A program made the translations under genes and the position numbers. Positions 1 through 8,910 of a stretch of DNA of 64,000 nucleotides are shown here, piece after piece; within the stretch, counting starts at the first letter, position 1, and the number at the start of each line of letters is the position of its first letter. The stretch spans positions 161,440-225,439 of the forward strand of contig NZ_LMXN01000011.1 of the NCBI RefSeq assembly GCF_001442615.1. The letters run 5' to 3'. A model generated the notes under the pieces. It was not told where the DNA came from and made no database searches. It was given only the letters and a program-made list of their open reading frames with translations. The stretch is from Algoriphagus resistens (GTDB lineage: Bacteria; Bacteroidota; Bacteroidia; Cytophagales; Cyclobacteriaceae).

Positions 1-2
1 TT

Positions 3-1652
3 GAAAGTTTTTCTGTTTATCAGCCTTTGGCACAGGGTGGAATGGGAGAACAAGCACAGGATATTTTCCTGAAATTTGTTGTGGTATTTGGCGTCTTGAT
101 CCTGGCGATGGCTTTGCTGAGGGGGATTTTCTTGTTTTTTATCCGGCAGACACTCATTATCATGTCCAGAAAAGTGGAATATGATATGAAAAATGAGATC
201 TATGAACACTATCAAAAACTGCCGCTGAGTTTCTATAGAAAAAATAGTACGGGGGATTTGATGGCCAGGATCACAGAGGATGTAAGTCGTGTCCGCATGT
301 ACCTTGGACCTGCTATTATGTATGGTTTGAATCTGTTGATTCTTTTTCCGCTGGTGATCTCTTACATGATCACGGTCAATCCAATGCTGACCTTATATGT
401 GCTTTTGCCGCTACCGGTACTTTCTCTGAGCATCTATTATGTGAATAATATGATCAATGAGCGGTCTGAGAAAATCCAACGAAGCTTAAGCGGCTTGAGC
501 ACATTTGTACAGGAAGCTTTTTCGGGAATACGTGTGCTTAAAGCTTTCGTCAGGGAAAGTGACAGTGCAAACGACTTTGCGACGGCAAGTGAAGACTATA
601 AGGTTAAGTCTATTAGCCTGACCCGGGTGAATGCTTTATTCTTTCCCATAATAATGGCTTTGGTAGGAATCTCTACCATCGTTACTGTCTATGCAGGAGG
701 CCTTCAGGTGATCAGCGGAGAAATAGGTTATGGGGTAATTGCGGAATTTATTCTGTATGTAAATATACTGACCTGGCCTGTAACATCTTTGGGATGGGTG
801 ACAAGTATTGTGCAACGGGCGGCAGCCTCCCAGACTAGGATCAATGAGTTTCTGGACGAAAAGAATGATATACTGAGTACAGCAAATATCAAAATAGATA
901 TCCAGGGAACTGTGGAAGTTGAGCATGTGTCATTTGAATATCCGGATTCTGGGATTTATGCCCTTAAGGATATAAGCTTCCAAATCAAAGAAGGGCAGAC
1001 ATTGGGAATCATAGGTACCACTGGTTCTGGGAAATCCACAATAGCCAATCTATTGATGCGCATGTACGACCCTACATCCGGTGTGATCAAGATTGATGGA
1101 AAGCCCATAGATGCATTTGATATCTCTAACCTGCGCAGACAGATCGGTTATGTCCCTCAGGATGTTTTCTTGTTTTCAGACAGTATCGGGAATAACATTG
1201 CTTTCGGTATAGAAAAACCGGATCCTAAAATTATTGAGCAGGCGGCGAAAGATGCTGATGTGTATCAGAATATCGTGGAATTCCCCAAAGGATTTGAAAC
1301 TATGCTGGGAGAGCGGGGAATTACGCTTTCCGGAGGCCAGAAGCAGCGCGTATCAATTGCACGGGCGATAGCGAAGGAACCTAAGATTCTCATTCTGGAT
1401 GATTGCCTTTCTGCAGTAGATACTAAAACCGAAAATGTGATCTTGACGGCGCTTAAGAATATCATGCAAAACCGTACTTCCATTATTATTTCCCATCGGG
1501 TATCTTCTGCCAAACTTGCAGACCAGATCATCGTGCTGGACGACGGTAAAGTAATAGAACGTGGAAATCATGCCTCGCTCATGAAGCAAAAAGGAGTTTA
1601 TGCTGAGCTTTATGAGAAGCAGACCCAAGCCGGCGAATCTATTGAAAATTAG
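3..1652 (+). CDS. ABC exporter, fused permease/ATPase (5' end cut by window edge)
   Basis: The reading frame is open to the left edge, so the N-terminus is missing. Counting from the Leu codon TTG at base 27 (541 residues visible), a six-helix-type membrane domain fills roughly residues 10-270 and a nucleotide-binding domain 290-535. The ATPase shows Walker A GTTGSGKST (330-338), signature LSGGQKQR (434-441), Walker B ILILDD (454-459) and the switch His (490). The usual catalytic Glu after Walker B is Asp459, as in the degenerate half of heterodimeric exporters such as BmrC or TM287. The family moves lipids, drugs or peptides out of the cytoplasm across the inner membrane; the substrate cannot be told from sequence. 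A partner gene, if there is one, would lie left of the window. Confidence 0.9.
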   Translation, partial: ESFSVYQPLAQGGMGEQAQDIFLKFVVVFGVLILAMALLRGIFLFFIRQTLIIMSRKVEYDMKNEIYEHYQKLPLSFYRKNSTGDLMARITEDVSRVRMYLGPAIMYGLNLLILFPLVISYMITVNPMLTLYVLLPLPVLSLSIYYVNNMINERSEKIQRSLSGLSTFVQEAFSGIRVLKAFVRESDSANDFATASEDYKVKSISLTRVNALFFPIIMALVGISTIVTVYAGGLQVISGEIGYGVIAEFILYVNILTWPVTSLGWVTSIVQRAAASQTRINEFLDEKNDILSTANIKIDIQGTVEVEHVSFEYPDSGIYALKDISFQIKEGQTLGIIGTTGSGKSTIANLLMRMYDPTSGVIKIDGKPIDAFDISNLRRQIGYVPQDVFLFSDSIGNNIAFGIEKPDPKIIEQAAKDADVYQNIVEFPKGFETMLGERGITLSGGQKQRVSIARAIAKEPKILILDDCLSAVDTKTENVILTALKNIMQNRTSIIISHRVSSAKLADQIIVLDDGKVIERGNHASLMKQKGVYAELYEKQTQAGESIEN

Positions 1653-1743
1653 ATTTTACAGTTCATATTCCTGATCAAGTAAAGTAGCTTTCAGGAAAAG
1701 TAGTTAACTTGGTGGGTATCAGTTTATCTAAATAGCTGCAGCC

Positions 1744-2061
1744 ATGGAAGAAAAGAAATCCACCACCCAAGACATTGAAAAAGTCCTTAAAGAAATTGGT
1801 GATAAAATAGAAGAGCTTGTCAAAAAGGGCGCTGAAGCAGGATTGGATGCTAAGGACGAAATCGAAAAGAAGATCAAAGACCTAAAGGAGAACAAGACTA
1901 CCCTGGAAGCGGAGTTTAGAAAAGGCAAAGAGATTCTTGAACGTGAGTATAACGAGCGTAAGGATGATCTCAAGCCGAAACTGGAAGAATCAAAGGGCTT
2001 GTTTAAAGAAGGATTGAAACAGATTGCACTGGCATTTAAGACACTTTTTCGCAAGAAATAA
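1744..2061 (+). CDS. Small charged coiled-coil protein, function unknown
   Basis: This 105-residue protein has no signal peptide and no membrane segment. Almost the whole length is a Lys/Glu-rich amphipathic helix with heptad-like spacing, and it ends in a basic tail (LFRKK). It vaguely resembles apolipoprotein-like or YtxH-like helical proteins, but I do not recognise a named family. It lies 91 bases after the ABC exporter on the same strand and ends just before a strong palindromic terminator, so it may share the exporter's transcript or have its own promoter. Its even amino-acid composition and clean placement between a start and a terminator support it being real. An opposite-strand frame over the same bases is Ser-rich and is judged a shadow. 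Confidence 0.65.
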   Translation: MEEKKSTTQDIEKVLKEIGDKIEELVKKGAEAGLDAKDEIEKKIKDLKENKTTLEAEFRKGKEILEREYNERKDDLKPKLEESKGLFKEGLKQIALAFKTLFRKK

Positions 2062-2092
2062 CGAGTTGGATAGCGAATTTCTGATAAAAGAG

Positions 2093-2124
2093 AAAATGCC
2101 CGGGAAAATTTTCCCGGGCATTTT
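2093..2124. terminator. Bidirectional terminator, perfect 32-bp palindrome
   Basis: A 16-base arm (AAAATGCCCGGGAAAA) is followed directly by its exact reverse complement. The GC core is flanked by A and T tracts on both sides, so it can act as an intrinsic terminator in both directions. It sits between two convergent genes ending at 2061 and 2127. Confidence 0.85.
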
Positions 2125-2126
2125 CG

Positions 2127-3491
2127 TTATTTTTCTGCGAGTGCATTACATCGGTCATAAGAGGGATCCAGATCAATGAATATATCCTCCTTCGCTGTTA
2201 TAAACCATTTACTAAGTAAATCCTCTTCTTTTTTGCGAAGAGTGGCCGCTTTGAGTTTTTCATAATCATCCTCCATATTCGCCCGGTGAGCAGGATACTT
2301 AGCCTTGTAGTAGAGAATTCGGACTTTCTTTCCTTCTCTGGGATCATCAAACTGCATGGGCTTGGTGATATCGCCGACCTGCATAGTATCTATAGTAAAG
2401 AAAAGAAGAGGATCCTCAAGTGTACGCAGGGAAAGACGGCTCGAATTGGTGGATGGGTCGGTAAAAAAACCACCATTGTCGGAAGTGCTTCTGTCATCAG
2501 AGAAGTCTTTGGCGGCTTTGGCGAAATCTAATCTGCCCGCCTGAATTTCTGTTTTTAGGCTATCAAGGTATCTTTCAGCTTTTTCAACATCTTCAGAGGT
2601 GGCTTTAGGGGACATTAATATATGTCGGGTATTATAGGTGTTGTTTTTGATTTCCAACAATTGTATGATATGAAACCCATAATCTGTTTCTATAGGATCA
2701 GAAATTTCTCCTGGCTTAAGGCCCAAAGCCGCGCCTTCATATTCAGGGACCATTTGTCCCTTGGTTGAAAAACCCAGGTCCCCTCCATTGGCCGCTGATC
2801 CGGGATCTTCAGAATATTTTCTGGCTAAATCTGCAAAGTCAGCTTTCCCTTCCCCAATGTCTTTTTTGAATTGGACAAGCTGATCGTAGACATCCTGTTT
2901 TGTTTGAGAATTTACTTCAGGTTTTATCACGATTTGGCCTACTGTTGCCTCAGAAGTGAACAAGGGTAAAGAGTCTGTAGGGATGCTGTTGAAAAACTGT
3001 TTCACATCGTTTGGGGAAACAGTCAGTCCTTCAGTGATCTGCGTTCTCATTCGTTGTACAATCAGTTGTTCTTTGATTACATCCTCTATCTCAGCCTTAA
3101 GTTGGTCAGAAGTCTTTCCATACGCTTGTACAAGCGTCTCCTCATCGCCTCCAAATTGTTGCATGACCATATTGAATCGTTGGTCTGTCTGAAGCATCAC
3201 TTCTGCATCTGTGACGATCACCGAATCAACTTCCGCTTTGGCTACCATCAATTTATTGATCATTAAGGATTCAAATACCTGACAGCGGGTAGGAGCCACT
3301 TGCCCCTGCTGATTTTGTGATAATGCCTCTAAGTACGCTTTCTGTACATCTGATTCGAGTAAGATATAGTTGTCCACTTTAGCCACAATTTTGTCAAGAA
3401 CCTGTCCTGTCTGGGCAGCTTCTTGTGCAAATGATGCGGTGAACAGCAGACTGGCAATTAGGGTGAACGTAAGTTGGTTTAGCAATTTCAT
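2127..3491 (-). CDS. Periplasmic SurA-type peptidylprolyl isomerase
   Basis: A 454-residue secreted foldase with an N-terminal signal peptide ending near SFAQEA (about residue 22). The N-terminal chaperone part (about 25-175) resembles the SurA N-domain. Two parvulin/rotamase domains follow: one at about 182-285, with the GGDLGF and GFHIIQL signatures, and a more divergent one at about 288-395 starting at the TRHILMS motif. SurA-like proteins escort outer-membrane proteins through the periplasm to the BAM complex. The gene is 53 bases downstream of another parvulin gene on the same strand, and the two probably form an operon. The second domain keeps the fold signature but lacks the usual GFHII ending, so it may be a chaperone rather than an active isomerase. 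Confidence 0.9.
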   Translation of the reverse strand: MKLLNQLTFTLIASLLFTASFAQEAAQTGQVLDKIVAKVDNYILLESDVQKAYLEALSQNQQGQVAPTRCQVFESLMINKLMVAKAEVDSVIVTDAEVMLQTDQRFNMVMQQFGGDEETLVQAYGKTSDQLKAEIEDVIKEQLIVQRMRTQITEGLTVSPNDVKQFFNSIPTDSLPLFTSEATVGQIVIKPEVNSQTKQDVYDQLVQFKKDIGEGKADFADLARKYSEDPGSAANGGDLGFSTKGQMVPEYEGAALGLKPGEISDPIETDYGFHIIQLLEIKNNTYNTRHILMSPKATSEDVEKAERYLDSLKTEIQAGRLDFAKAAKDFSDDRSTSDNGGFFTDPSTNSSRLSLRTLEDPLLFFTIDTMQVGDITKPMQFDDPREGKKVRILYYKAKYPAHRANMEDDYEKLKAATLRKKEEDLLSKWFITAKEDIFIDLDPSYDRCNALAEK

Positions 3492-3544
3492 GGATTTTTT
3501 TTCCGTCTTTTGATACTTTGATGGCGGTTTTCTAGGGTGGATTA

Positions 3545-5545
3545 TTATTGATTCAAAGCTATGAAAGTTTCCTCCTTCGCTTTAGGGTTGATATTGACCG
3601 GATATTTTTTACGCAGTGATTCCACGAGGGTTTTATCCAGATGCTCCTGGTAATCCCGTATAATCAACCCACGTGTTTCTTCGAATTTTTTTGGTCCCGG
3701 GTTGGTCTTTTCTCCCAAGATTACGATATGCAAATGCCCGTTTGCCTCAAGCTCTTGATAGTCCATATTCATGTCAGCTTTAGACAATACAGGATGTTCG
3801 CTGTATTCGATGTTGCCTGTTTCTGTTTGGTAGGCCAAAGAATTGGAGCTTTCATAACTGCTCTCAAAAGAAGAGATAAGTTCAGCTGAAAGAGGATTAC
3901 CTTGAAGGAGTTTACGGGCGGCGTCCAATTGGGTCATGTCAAGGATTTTAACGATGTAGGCATTTACTCGGCCTTTCCACTGGTAATTTTGGATGTTCTT
4001 TTCATAAAATGCTTTTTGCGACACCGTATCCAAGAGGCCTTTTTGCCATACTTCCTCATTCATAAGGGAGAAAAGCAGGATTCCATCTCTATACTCTTTC
4101 AAAAGCATTTGATATTCCTTATTGTTTGCCTCCAAATCAGCTTCTTCTGCCTTATTTAATTCGAATGCCGCAAAGCGCTCGTACCAGGCATCAAATGTTC
4201 CTGTCTTATTCTTTAGTGTGATCTCTTCTTCAGCCATAAAATCTGCAAGGTTCTGGGCAGTGAAACTTTTGCCCATCAGCGTAAATAATTGATCACTGAC
4301 CAGATTTTTTTCTGAAAGAGTCTGAGCAAATTCATCCTCGGCAATATTGTTTAATTCCCCCCTTAATTTGGCTATGTTGACTTCGTGTTCATCGAAATTG
4401 TAGCGGGATTTCTGAATAGCCATTACCTGTGACTGGATCATCGTGGAGCGGGAATCTCTTAAGATTCTCGAGCGGATGCTCTCTTCCATGGATTCAAAGC
4501 TTTCCACAGGTTTTTTATCCTCTAATCTTAAAATATGGTAGCCGTATTTTGTTCGGACAGGAGGAGATACTTCGCCTAATTCAGTCAATGAAAATGCTGC
4601 CATTTCAAATTCCGGAATCATCGACCCAACACGAAACCAAGGCAGTATTCCACCTTTCTGACTGCTCGCAGGGTCTTCTGAATAGTTTTTTACAATATCC
4701 TCCCAGACAGTATTTTCCTTCTGGATTTCATTGTAGATATCGGCGACTTTGCGCTTGGCTAGATCTTCACCATTAGCATTGGTCTCATCTATTCTTACCA
4801 AAATATGTGACACGCGCACTTGGCCGGGATTGGGCTGGCGATCTTTTACATTAATAATATGGTAACCAAAGTTGGTCAGGACCGGAGACGAAACTTGCCC
4901 GGGCTGAAGTGAGAAAGCAGCATCCTCGAAAGGCTGAACCATCTGGAGCGCTGTAAAGTAGCCAAGATCCCCTTTGTTCACCTGAGCAGAAGGATCATCC
5001 GAATATTCTACCGCAAGCTCAGTGATATTGCCGCCTTTTTTAATTTCATCTTCAATTTTCAAGGCCATGCGAAGTACGATCAAGCTATCTTCCTTAGTGG
5101 CATTTGGGGGAAATTGAAGAAGGATATGACTGGCCCGGATAATTTCCTGCATCCTGGAGTAGGCCTTTCTCAGTTCGCCTTCTTCCAATGAATTTCGGAT
5201 TAGGAAGGGAGCCTTGATGTTTTCGCGGAAGGATTCAAATTCTCTGATGAATTCTTCTGTATGATCTAACCCTTTGGCTTCCGCCTCGCGGACCTTTAGT
5301 TTGTAATTGATGAAAAGATCAAGGTTCTCATCAAATTCTTCTCTGGACATTCCCGGTGTACCGGATTCAGATTTATTGCCTCTCGATAGTAAATAGATCA
5401 ACTCATCCTTATCTACCGTCTTATCCCCTATAGTCAATAAGGGGTCATCCTGTTCAGAGGCCTGTACAAAGGCAATCGCTGACGTGAAAGGCTCAAATGT
5501 TAGGAGGAAGGTAAATATAAGGGCCGAAATGGTTCGGTTTGTCAT
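3545..5545 (-). CDS. Large periplasmic parvulin-type peptidylprolyl isomerase
   Basis: A 666-residue protein with an N-terminal signal-like segment (ALIFTFLLTF). An N-terminal helical region (about 30-130) is followed by two rotamase domains. The first covers about 135-240 (ASHILLQF ... YHIINVKD) and the second about 243-350 (VSHILVRI ... YHILRLED), and each has the KGDLGYF or KGGILPWF-type core. The C-terminal 300 residues are helical and not assigned to a family. The layout matches the second SurA/PpiD-like chaperone commonly encoded beside SurA in Bacteroidota. It is probably cotranscribed with the smaller isomerase downstream. Substrates are likely outer-membrane and secreted proteins; that is inferred from the family. 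Confidence 0.88.
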   Translation of the reverse strand: MTNRTISALIFTFLLTFEPFTSAIAFVQASEQDDPLLTIGDKTVDKDELIYLLSRGNKSESGTPGMSREEFDENLDLFINYKLKVREAEAKGLDHTEEFIREFESFRENIKAPFLIRNSLEEGELRKAYSRMQEIIRASHILLQFPPNATKEDSLIVLRMALKIEDEIKKGGNITELAVEYSDDPSAQVNKGDLGYFTALQMVQPFEDAAFSLQPGQVSSPVLTNFGYHIINVKDRQPNPGQVRVSHILVRIDETNANGEDLAKRKVADIYNEIQKENTVWEDIVKNYSEDPASSQKGGILPWFRVGSMIPEFEMAAFSLTELGEVSPPVRTKYGYHILRLEDKKPVESFESMEESIRSRILRDSRSTMIQSQVMAIQKSRYNFDEHEVNIAKLRGELNNIAEDEFAQTLSEKNLVSDQLFTLMGKSFTAQNLADFMAEEEITLKNKTGTFDAWYERFAAFELNKAEEADLEANNKEYQMLLKEYRDGILLFSLMNEEVWQKGLLDTVSQKAFYEKNIQNYQWKGRVNAYIVKILDMTQLDAARKLLQGNPLSAELISSFESSYESSNSLAYQTETGNIEYSEHPVLSKADMNMDYQELEANGHLHIVILGEKTNPGPKKFEETRGLIIRDYQEHLDKTLVESLRKKYPVNINPKAKEETFIALNQ

Positions 5546-5632
5546 GCGTTAAATGGCAGAATATGAATGCAATTTTACAAATTTATTAGGAATTCAAGTC
5601 AAATGCCCCGAATACTAAGCATTTAACAAGAA

Positions 5633-6046
5633 TTAGGATTGAAACCATTTGATCAGCCGACAGGTATTTGTGCCTTTGCTGGACTCGAACTCGATTTCAT
5701 CCATTATCTTCTTGACCAAAATTATGCCTAAACCACCTTTTCTCTTTTCTCCTTTTACTTTATCAAGGTCAGGAACTTCATAATCGAGCATATTAAAGGC
5801 TTTACCTTCATCGGTAATTTCAAAAATCAATTTGCCGGTATTTTGTTTGATTTTGAGCTGGATATAGTCAAGCGCATTGCACTTGTGGGAGTGGATGATC
5901 AGATTGGCACATACCTCTTCCACTGCCAGTGTGATCTGGTGTTGGTCAATGTCAGACATATGCAGTTGCCCCAGCGTCTTTTTTAGAAAGACCCGCAGCT
6001 CAGAAAGTGCTGTAGTTTGACAGGATATCTTCATCTGATGTTCCAT
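5633..6046 (-). CDS. Anti-sigma-factor-type serine kinase (RsbW/SpoIIAB-like)
   Basis: A GHKL ATPase of about 137 residues. From a TTG nine bases upstream of the chosen start, the N-box lies at EEVCANLI (about 46-53), the G1 box at DEGKAF (82-87) and the G2 box at GGLG (107-110). I chose the ATG at 6046 because it follows one base after the stop of the preceding STAS gene (TGAGATG), which indicates translational coupling; the TTG at 6055 would overlap that gene. The family binds and phosphorylates STAS antagonists and sequesters a partner protein. Together with the next two genes upstream it forms a partner-switching module. No sigma factor is encoded nearby, so the output partner is unknown. 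Confidence 0.88.
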   Translation of the reverse strand: MEHQMKISCQTTALSELRVFLKKTLGQLHMSDIDQHQITLAVEEVCANLIIHSHKCNALDYIQLKIKQNTGKLIFEITDEGKAFNMLDYEVPDLDKVKGEKRKGGLGIILVKKIMDEIEFESSKGTNTCRLIKWFQS

Positions 6047-6047
6047 C

Positions 6048-6380
6048 TCAGGCAAGCAATGCTGTTTTCTTATCAGGATAAATACGGATAAGCTGATCTA
6101 ATCCCAAAATCTTAAATACTTCAAAAACGCGGTCAGAGAGTGAATAGATTTTCATGTCAATTTCTTTTTCCTGAAAATCCTCCAGATAAGACATGAATAC
6201 ACCCAAGCCCGCTGAGGAAATGTATTCCAGACCTGCGCCATCCACCAAAATAGACTTGCTTCCATTGGTAACCAGTTGGGTGATTGCCTCATCGAGTATT
6301 ACCGAGTTGCTGGCATCCACTTCACCTTTAAGCAGCAATATATTGTGTCCATTTTCTTCTTGGTTTTCTATCTTTAGCAT
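6048..6380 (-). CDS. STAS-domain anti-sigma-factor antagonist (RsbV/SpoIIAA-like)
   Basis: A single STAS domain of 110 residues. The conserved phosphorylation segment reads EYISSAGLG, placing the acceptor at Ser56, the Ser directly before Ala-Gly as in SpoIIAA and RsbV. In partner switching the kinase phosphorylates this serine and the PP2C phosphatase removes the phosphate; only the dephosphorylated form captures the kinase. It lies three bases after the phosphatase gene and one base before the kinase gene, so all three are almost certainly one operon transcribed leftwards. Confidence 0.9.
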   Translation of the reverse strand: MLKIENQEENGHNILLLKGEVDASNSVILDEAITQLVTNGSKSILVDGAGLEYISSAGLGVFMSYLEDFQEKEIDMKIYSLSDRVFEVFKILGLDQLIRIYPDKKTALLA

Positions 6381-6383
6381 TTT

Positions 6384-8462
6384 CTAGCTTTCTTTATTTT
6401 GTTCGGCAAATTTCACCACCATAATCGAATAATCATCATCTATCAATCCGTTACCGCCGACGAAGGCATGTAAGGAATCAATGATTTTAGACTGGATTTC
6501 TGGTGGGTTTTGTTTGTGATAAACTTCTAATAAGGTTTTGATGCGCTCATAACCGAATTGATGGGATTTTTCATTTTTAGCTTCTACTATACCATCTGTG
6601 AATAGAACTAGTACGTCACCTGACTGATAGGTGAATGTCTTTTCCACAACGTGTTTTTCATAGTGCATGTTTCTTAAAATACCCAAACCCAGGCCATCTA
6701 TCTCTAAATAGTCAGCTTTGTTTTCTTTTACCTGATGAAAAAGCGTTGGGACATGACCGGCACGTGAATGACAGATGGTTTGTTTCGCAGTATTGATGAT
6801 GAAAATCGACGCAGTGATGAAATGGTTTTTTTCCAGGCATTTACCCAATGCAGCATTAGCCTTGATCATAAAATCCGCTGGGCTGAGATTCAGCTGGATA
6901 AGACTTTGGAAAATACCTTTCATCTGAGACATATGAAATGCCGCAGAAGTTCCCTTCCCTGACACATCTCCAATAATGAGCACATAGCGATCCTCATCCA
7001 GTTTATACGTATCGTAATAATCCCCTCCCACCTCATCTGCCGCATTGGAGTAGGCACAGATATCAAAGAATTGATTGTGATCCAATCTGGTTGGGAGCAG
7101 CGATTTCTGTACACGTTGGGCTATTTTCAATTCCTCTTGATAGCGTTCGTTTAAAATTGCCTGGTTGAGCAACCGATGATTTTCTACCGCAATACACGCC
7201 TGTCTGCCAAAAGTGCTGATGATGTTAAGCATTTCTTTGTTGAATCCATCCTTGACTTCTTTACAAAGCACGATTTTTCCTATTATGGATTTATTGATTA
7301 CCAAAGGTACCAAGAGGACGGATTCAAATTTAGGATGATCTAGCCTGAGGGTCAAAGGACTCAGATTGTCCAGGCGCTTTTCAGCAGCCCATTCTTGGGC
7401 AGGCTTACGCTGCTGGATCAGATCCGAGATCTCTTCTCTGGTCTTTCGGTCTATAAAGCGCTCCTGGAAAATACCGTCTGGGAATTCCTCGCTGGTCATT
7501 GCCAACCAGGCAGCGTCAGCATATGCTGCACTCATACAGGAATCCATTAGAATATCCAGGACTTGCTCTTCATTTTCTTCAGGCTGTATGGATTGGCTCA
7601 AGCGTTGAAAATTGATCGCTTCGGTGAGTTTTTGCTCAAAAACTGAAGAAGTGGGAAGATTGAAAAGAGTTACCAGAAAACTGAGAACCGCATAGATTAA
7701 CACAAACCAGAACAGAGAAATCAGAAATAAACTCCCGGTAAGATTTATAGGATAAACCCATTGATCTTCACGTACAAATGTGCGCCAGATGAGATAGCCT
7801 ACTGAAGCGATAATGACAGAAAGGAAAAGCAGGGATTTCCACTTTTCTTTGAAAGTCAGGTAAGGAATCCATTTTAAGTTAGTCGACAGGATTATCGCTA
7901 GTATCCCCAACAGAACCAAGCCAAAAAAGAAAGGATACTCATTGGCACCTCTGTCAAAAAATACTAAAAACATGGCTAATAACATAGCTATCTCGTAAGC
8001 TTGCCATTGTTTTACTACGCGTTTAGTTTTTTGGTAAAGTATAAGGTGTTGCCACAAAAGTGATGTAGATACTAGAAATATCGTCACCAGGCCGAAATGT
8101 ACGTGATAGAAGAAGGTTTCAAGAAATGGGTCCTTGGCAAGCTTACTTTCACCCAGAGAACCATAAAACAATTCAATGATTATATAAATCGCCACTGCAA
8201 AAATCCCGGTAGATGCTCCTCTCCATATTAAATTGAGAAAATCACTTTGGGTACTTTTTGTGATCGAATGCTTATAAAAACCATAAATGGTTATGAAAAA
8301 TAAGGTCTGCAGAATCCAGGTGAATTCGATAGCAATACCGGGATCCATCTGATTGAGAATTCCGACAAGCCTTACCAGATTCACAAATAGCAGGGCAAGC
8401 CATACCAGGATGGCGAGCAACAAGCTTAGTTTTCCGATATGGATTGGTGGTAGTTTGATCAT
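6384..8462 (-). CDS. Membrane-bound PP2C-type phosphatase with GAF-like domain (RsbU/SpoIIE family)
   Basis: This 692-residue protein has an N-terminal membrane domain with about seven or eight helices (10-270), a GAF-like sensor domain (290-430), a coiled linker ending AQRVQKSLLP (448-457) and a C-terminal PP2C/SpoIIE phosphatase (465-690). The metal-binding acidic motifs are visible: EVGGDYYD (477-484), GDVSGKG (498-504), FTDGIVEAKN and the terminal DDDYS. It is predicted to dephosphorylate the STAS antagonist encoded next to it in response to a membrane or small-molecule signal. It is the first gene of the three-gene partner-switching operon. The sensed signal cannot be read from sequence. 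Confidence 0.9.
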   Translation of the reverse strand: MIKLPPIHIGKLSLLLAILVWLALLFVNLVRLVGILNQMDPGIAIEFTWILQTLFFITIYGFYKHSITKSTQSDFLNLIWRGASTGIFAVAIYIIIELFYGSLGESKLAKDPFLETFFYHVHFGLVTIFLVSTSLLWQHLILYQKTKRVVKQWQAYEIAMLLAMFLVFFDRGANEYPFFFGLVLLGILAIILSTNLKWIPYLTFKEKWKSLLFLSVIIASVGYLIWRTFVREDQWVYPINLTGSLFLISLFWFVLIYAVLSFLVTLFNLPTSSVFEQKLTEAINFQRLSQSIQPEENEEQVLDILMDSCMSAAYADAAWLAMTSEEFPDGIFQERFIDRKTREEISDLIQQRKPAQEWAAEKRLDNLSPLTLRLDHPKFESVLLVPLVINKSIIGKIVLCKEVKDGFNKEMLNIISTFGRQACIAVENHRLLNQAILNERYQEELKIAQRVQKSLLPTRLDHNQFFDICAYSNAADEVGGDYYDTYKLDEDRYVLIIGDVSGKGTSAAFHMSQMKGIFQSLIQLNLSPADFMIKANAALGKCLEKNHFITASIFIINTAKQTICHSRAGHVPTLFHQVKENKADYLEIDGLGLGILRNMHYEKHVVEKTFTYQSGDVLVLFTDGIVEAKNEKSHQFGYERIKTLLEVYHKQNPPEIQSKIIDSLHAFVGGNGLIDDDYSIMVVKFAEQNKES

Positions 8463-8539
8463 GGATGTGCTTCCACAATAATACTCATTCGGATTGGAAA
8501 ATTATGATGGTGTATTAGTACAAACTACGGGGGGATGTT

Positions 8540-8562
8540 AAAAAGCCTAAATCGACAAGGCT
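8540..8562 (-). terminator. Weak intrinsic terminator after the DUF721 gene
   Basis: On the minus strand a short stem (AGCCT ... AGGCT, 9-base loop) is followed by TTTT. It lies about 25 bases past the stop of the DUF721 gene. The stem is only five pairs, so the call is tentative. Confidence 0.4.
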
Positions 8563-8584
8563 GGAAGTGTATCCCCAAGAGCTT

Positions 8585-8896
8585 TTACATACATACCAAA
8601 TCCACAATGACTCCGGTGCCATACTCCTTATCGATTAGCGCAAGTACTTTACTTTTATTCATTAGTAATTCCTTCTTAATTGGTCCTGAGCTTAGTTTGA
8701 CAAAAAGTTTTTTGTCTCGGATAAATACGGAGGTTGTTCGGTCTGCAATGGTTTTACCCACTAAAAGCGACCAATCATGAACCAATGATTTTTCTCTGAA
8801 TTTACCTTCTAATCTGTATGCTTTGAGTAGATCATTGAATGCTGACTCAAGTGGTGCTACTTCCTTTTTTCTGCTGAAATATCCGTCTGTACTCAT
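8585..8896 (-). CDS. DUF721/DciA-like protein
   Basis: About 103 residues from the ATG at 8896 (MSTDGYFSRKK). A TTG at 8914 would add six residues and overlap hemW by four bases. The protein matches the DUF721 family, with a central hydrophobic region containing WSLLVGKTIADRT and a strand-rich second half (KLFVKLSSGPIKKELL). This family includes DciA, the replicative-helicase loader of many bacteria without DnaC; in Bacteroidota the protein is short and its role has been inferred rather than shown. It lies 14 bases after hemW on the same strand. Confidence 0.8.
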   Translation of the reverse strand: MSTDGYFSRKKEVAPLESAFNDLLKAYRLEGKFREKSLVHDWSLLVGKTIADRTTSVFIRDKKLFVKLSSGPIKKELLMNKSKVLALIDKEYGTGVIVDLVCM

Positions 8897-8910
8897 ATTG
8901 TTTGCTGATC

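Noticed and set aside
1728..2054. Ser-rich minus-strand frame over the small coiled-coil gene
   Set aside because: It mirrors the codons of the plus-strand gene, has a biased composition and crosses no promoter or terminator.
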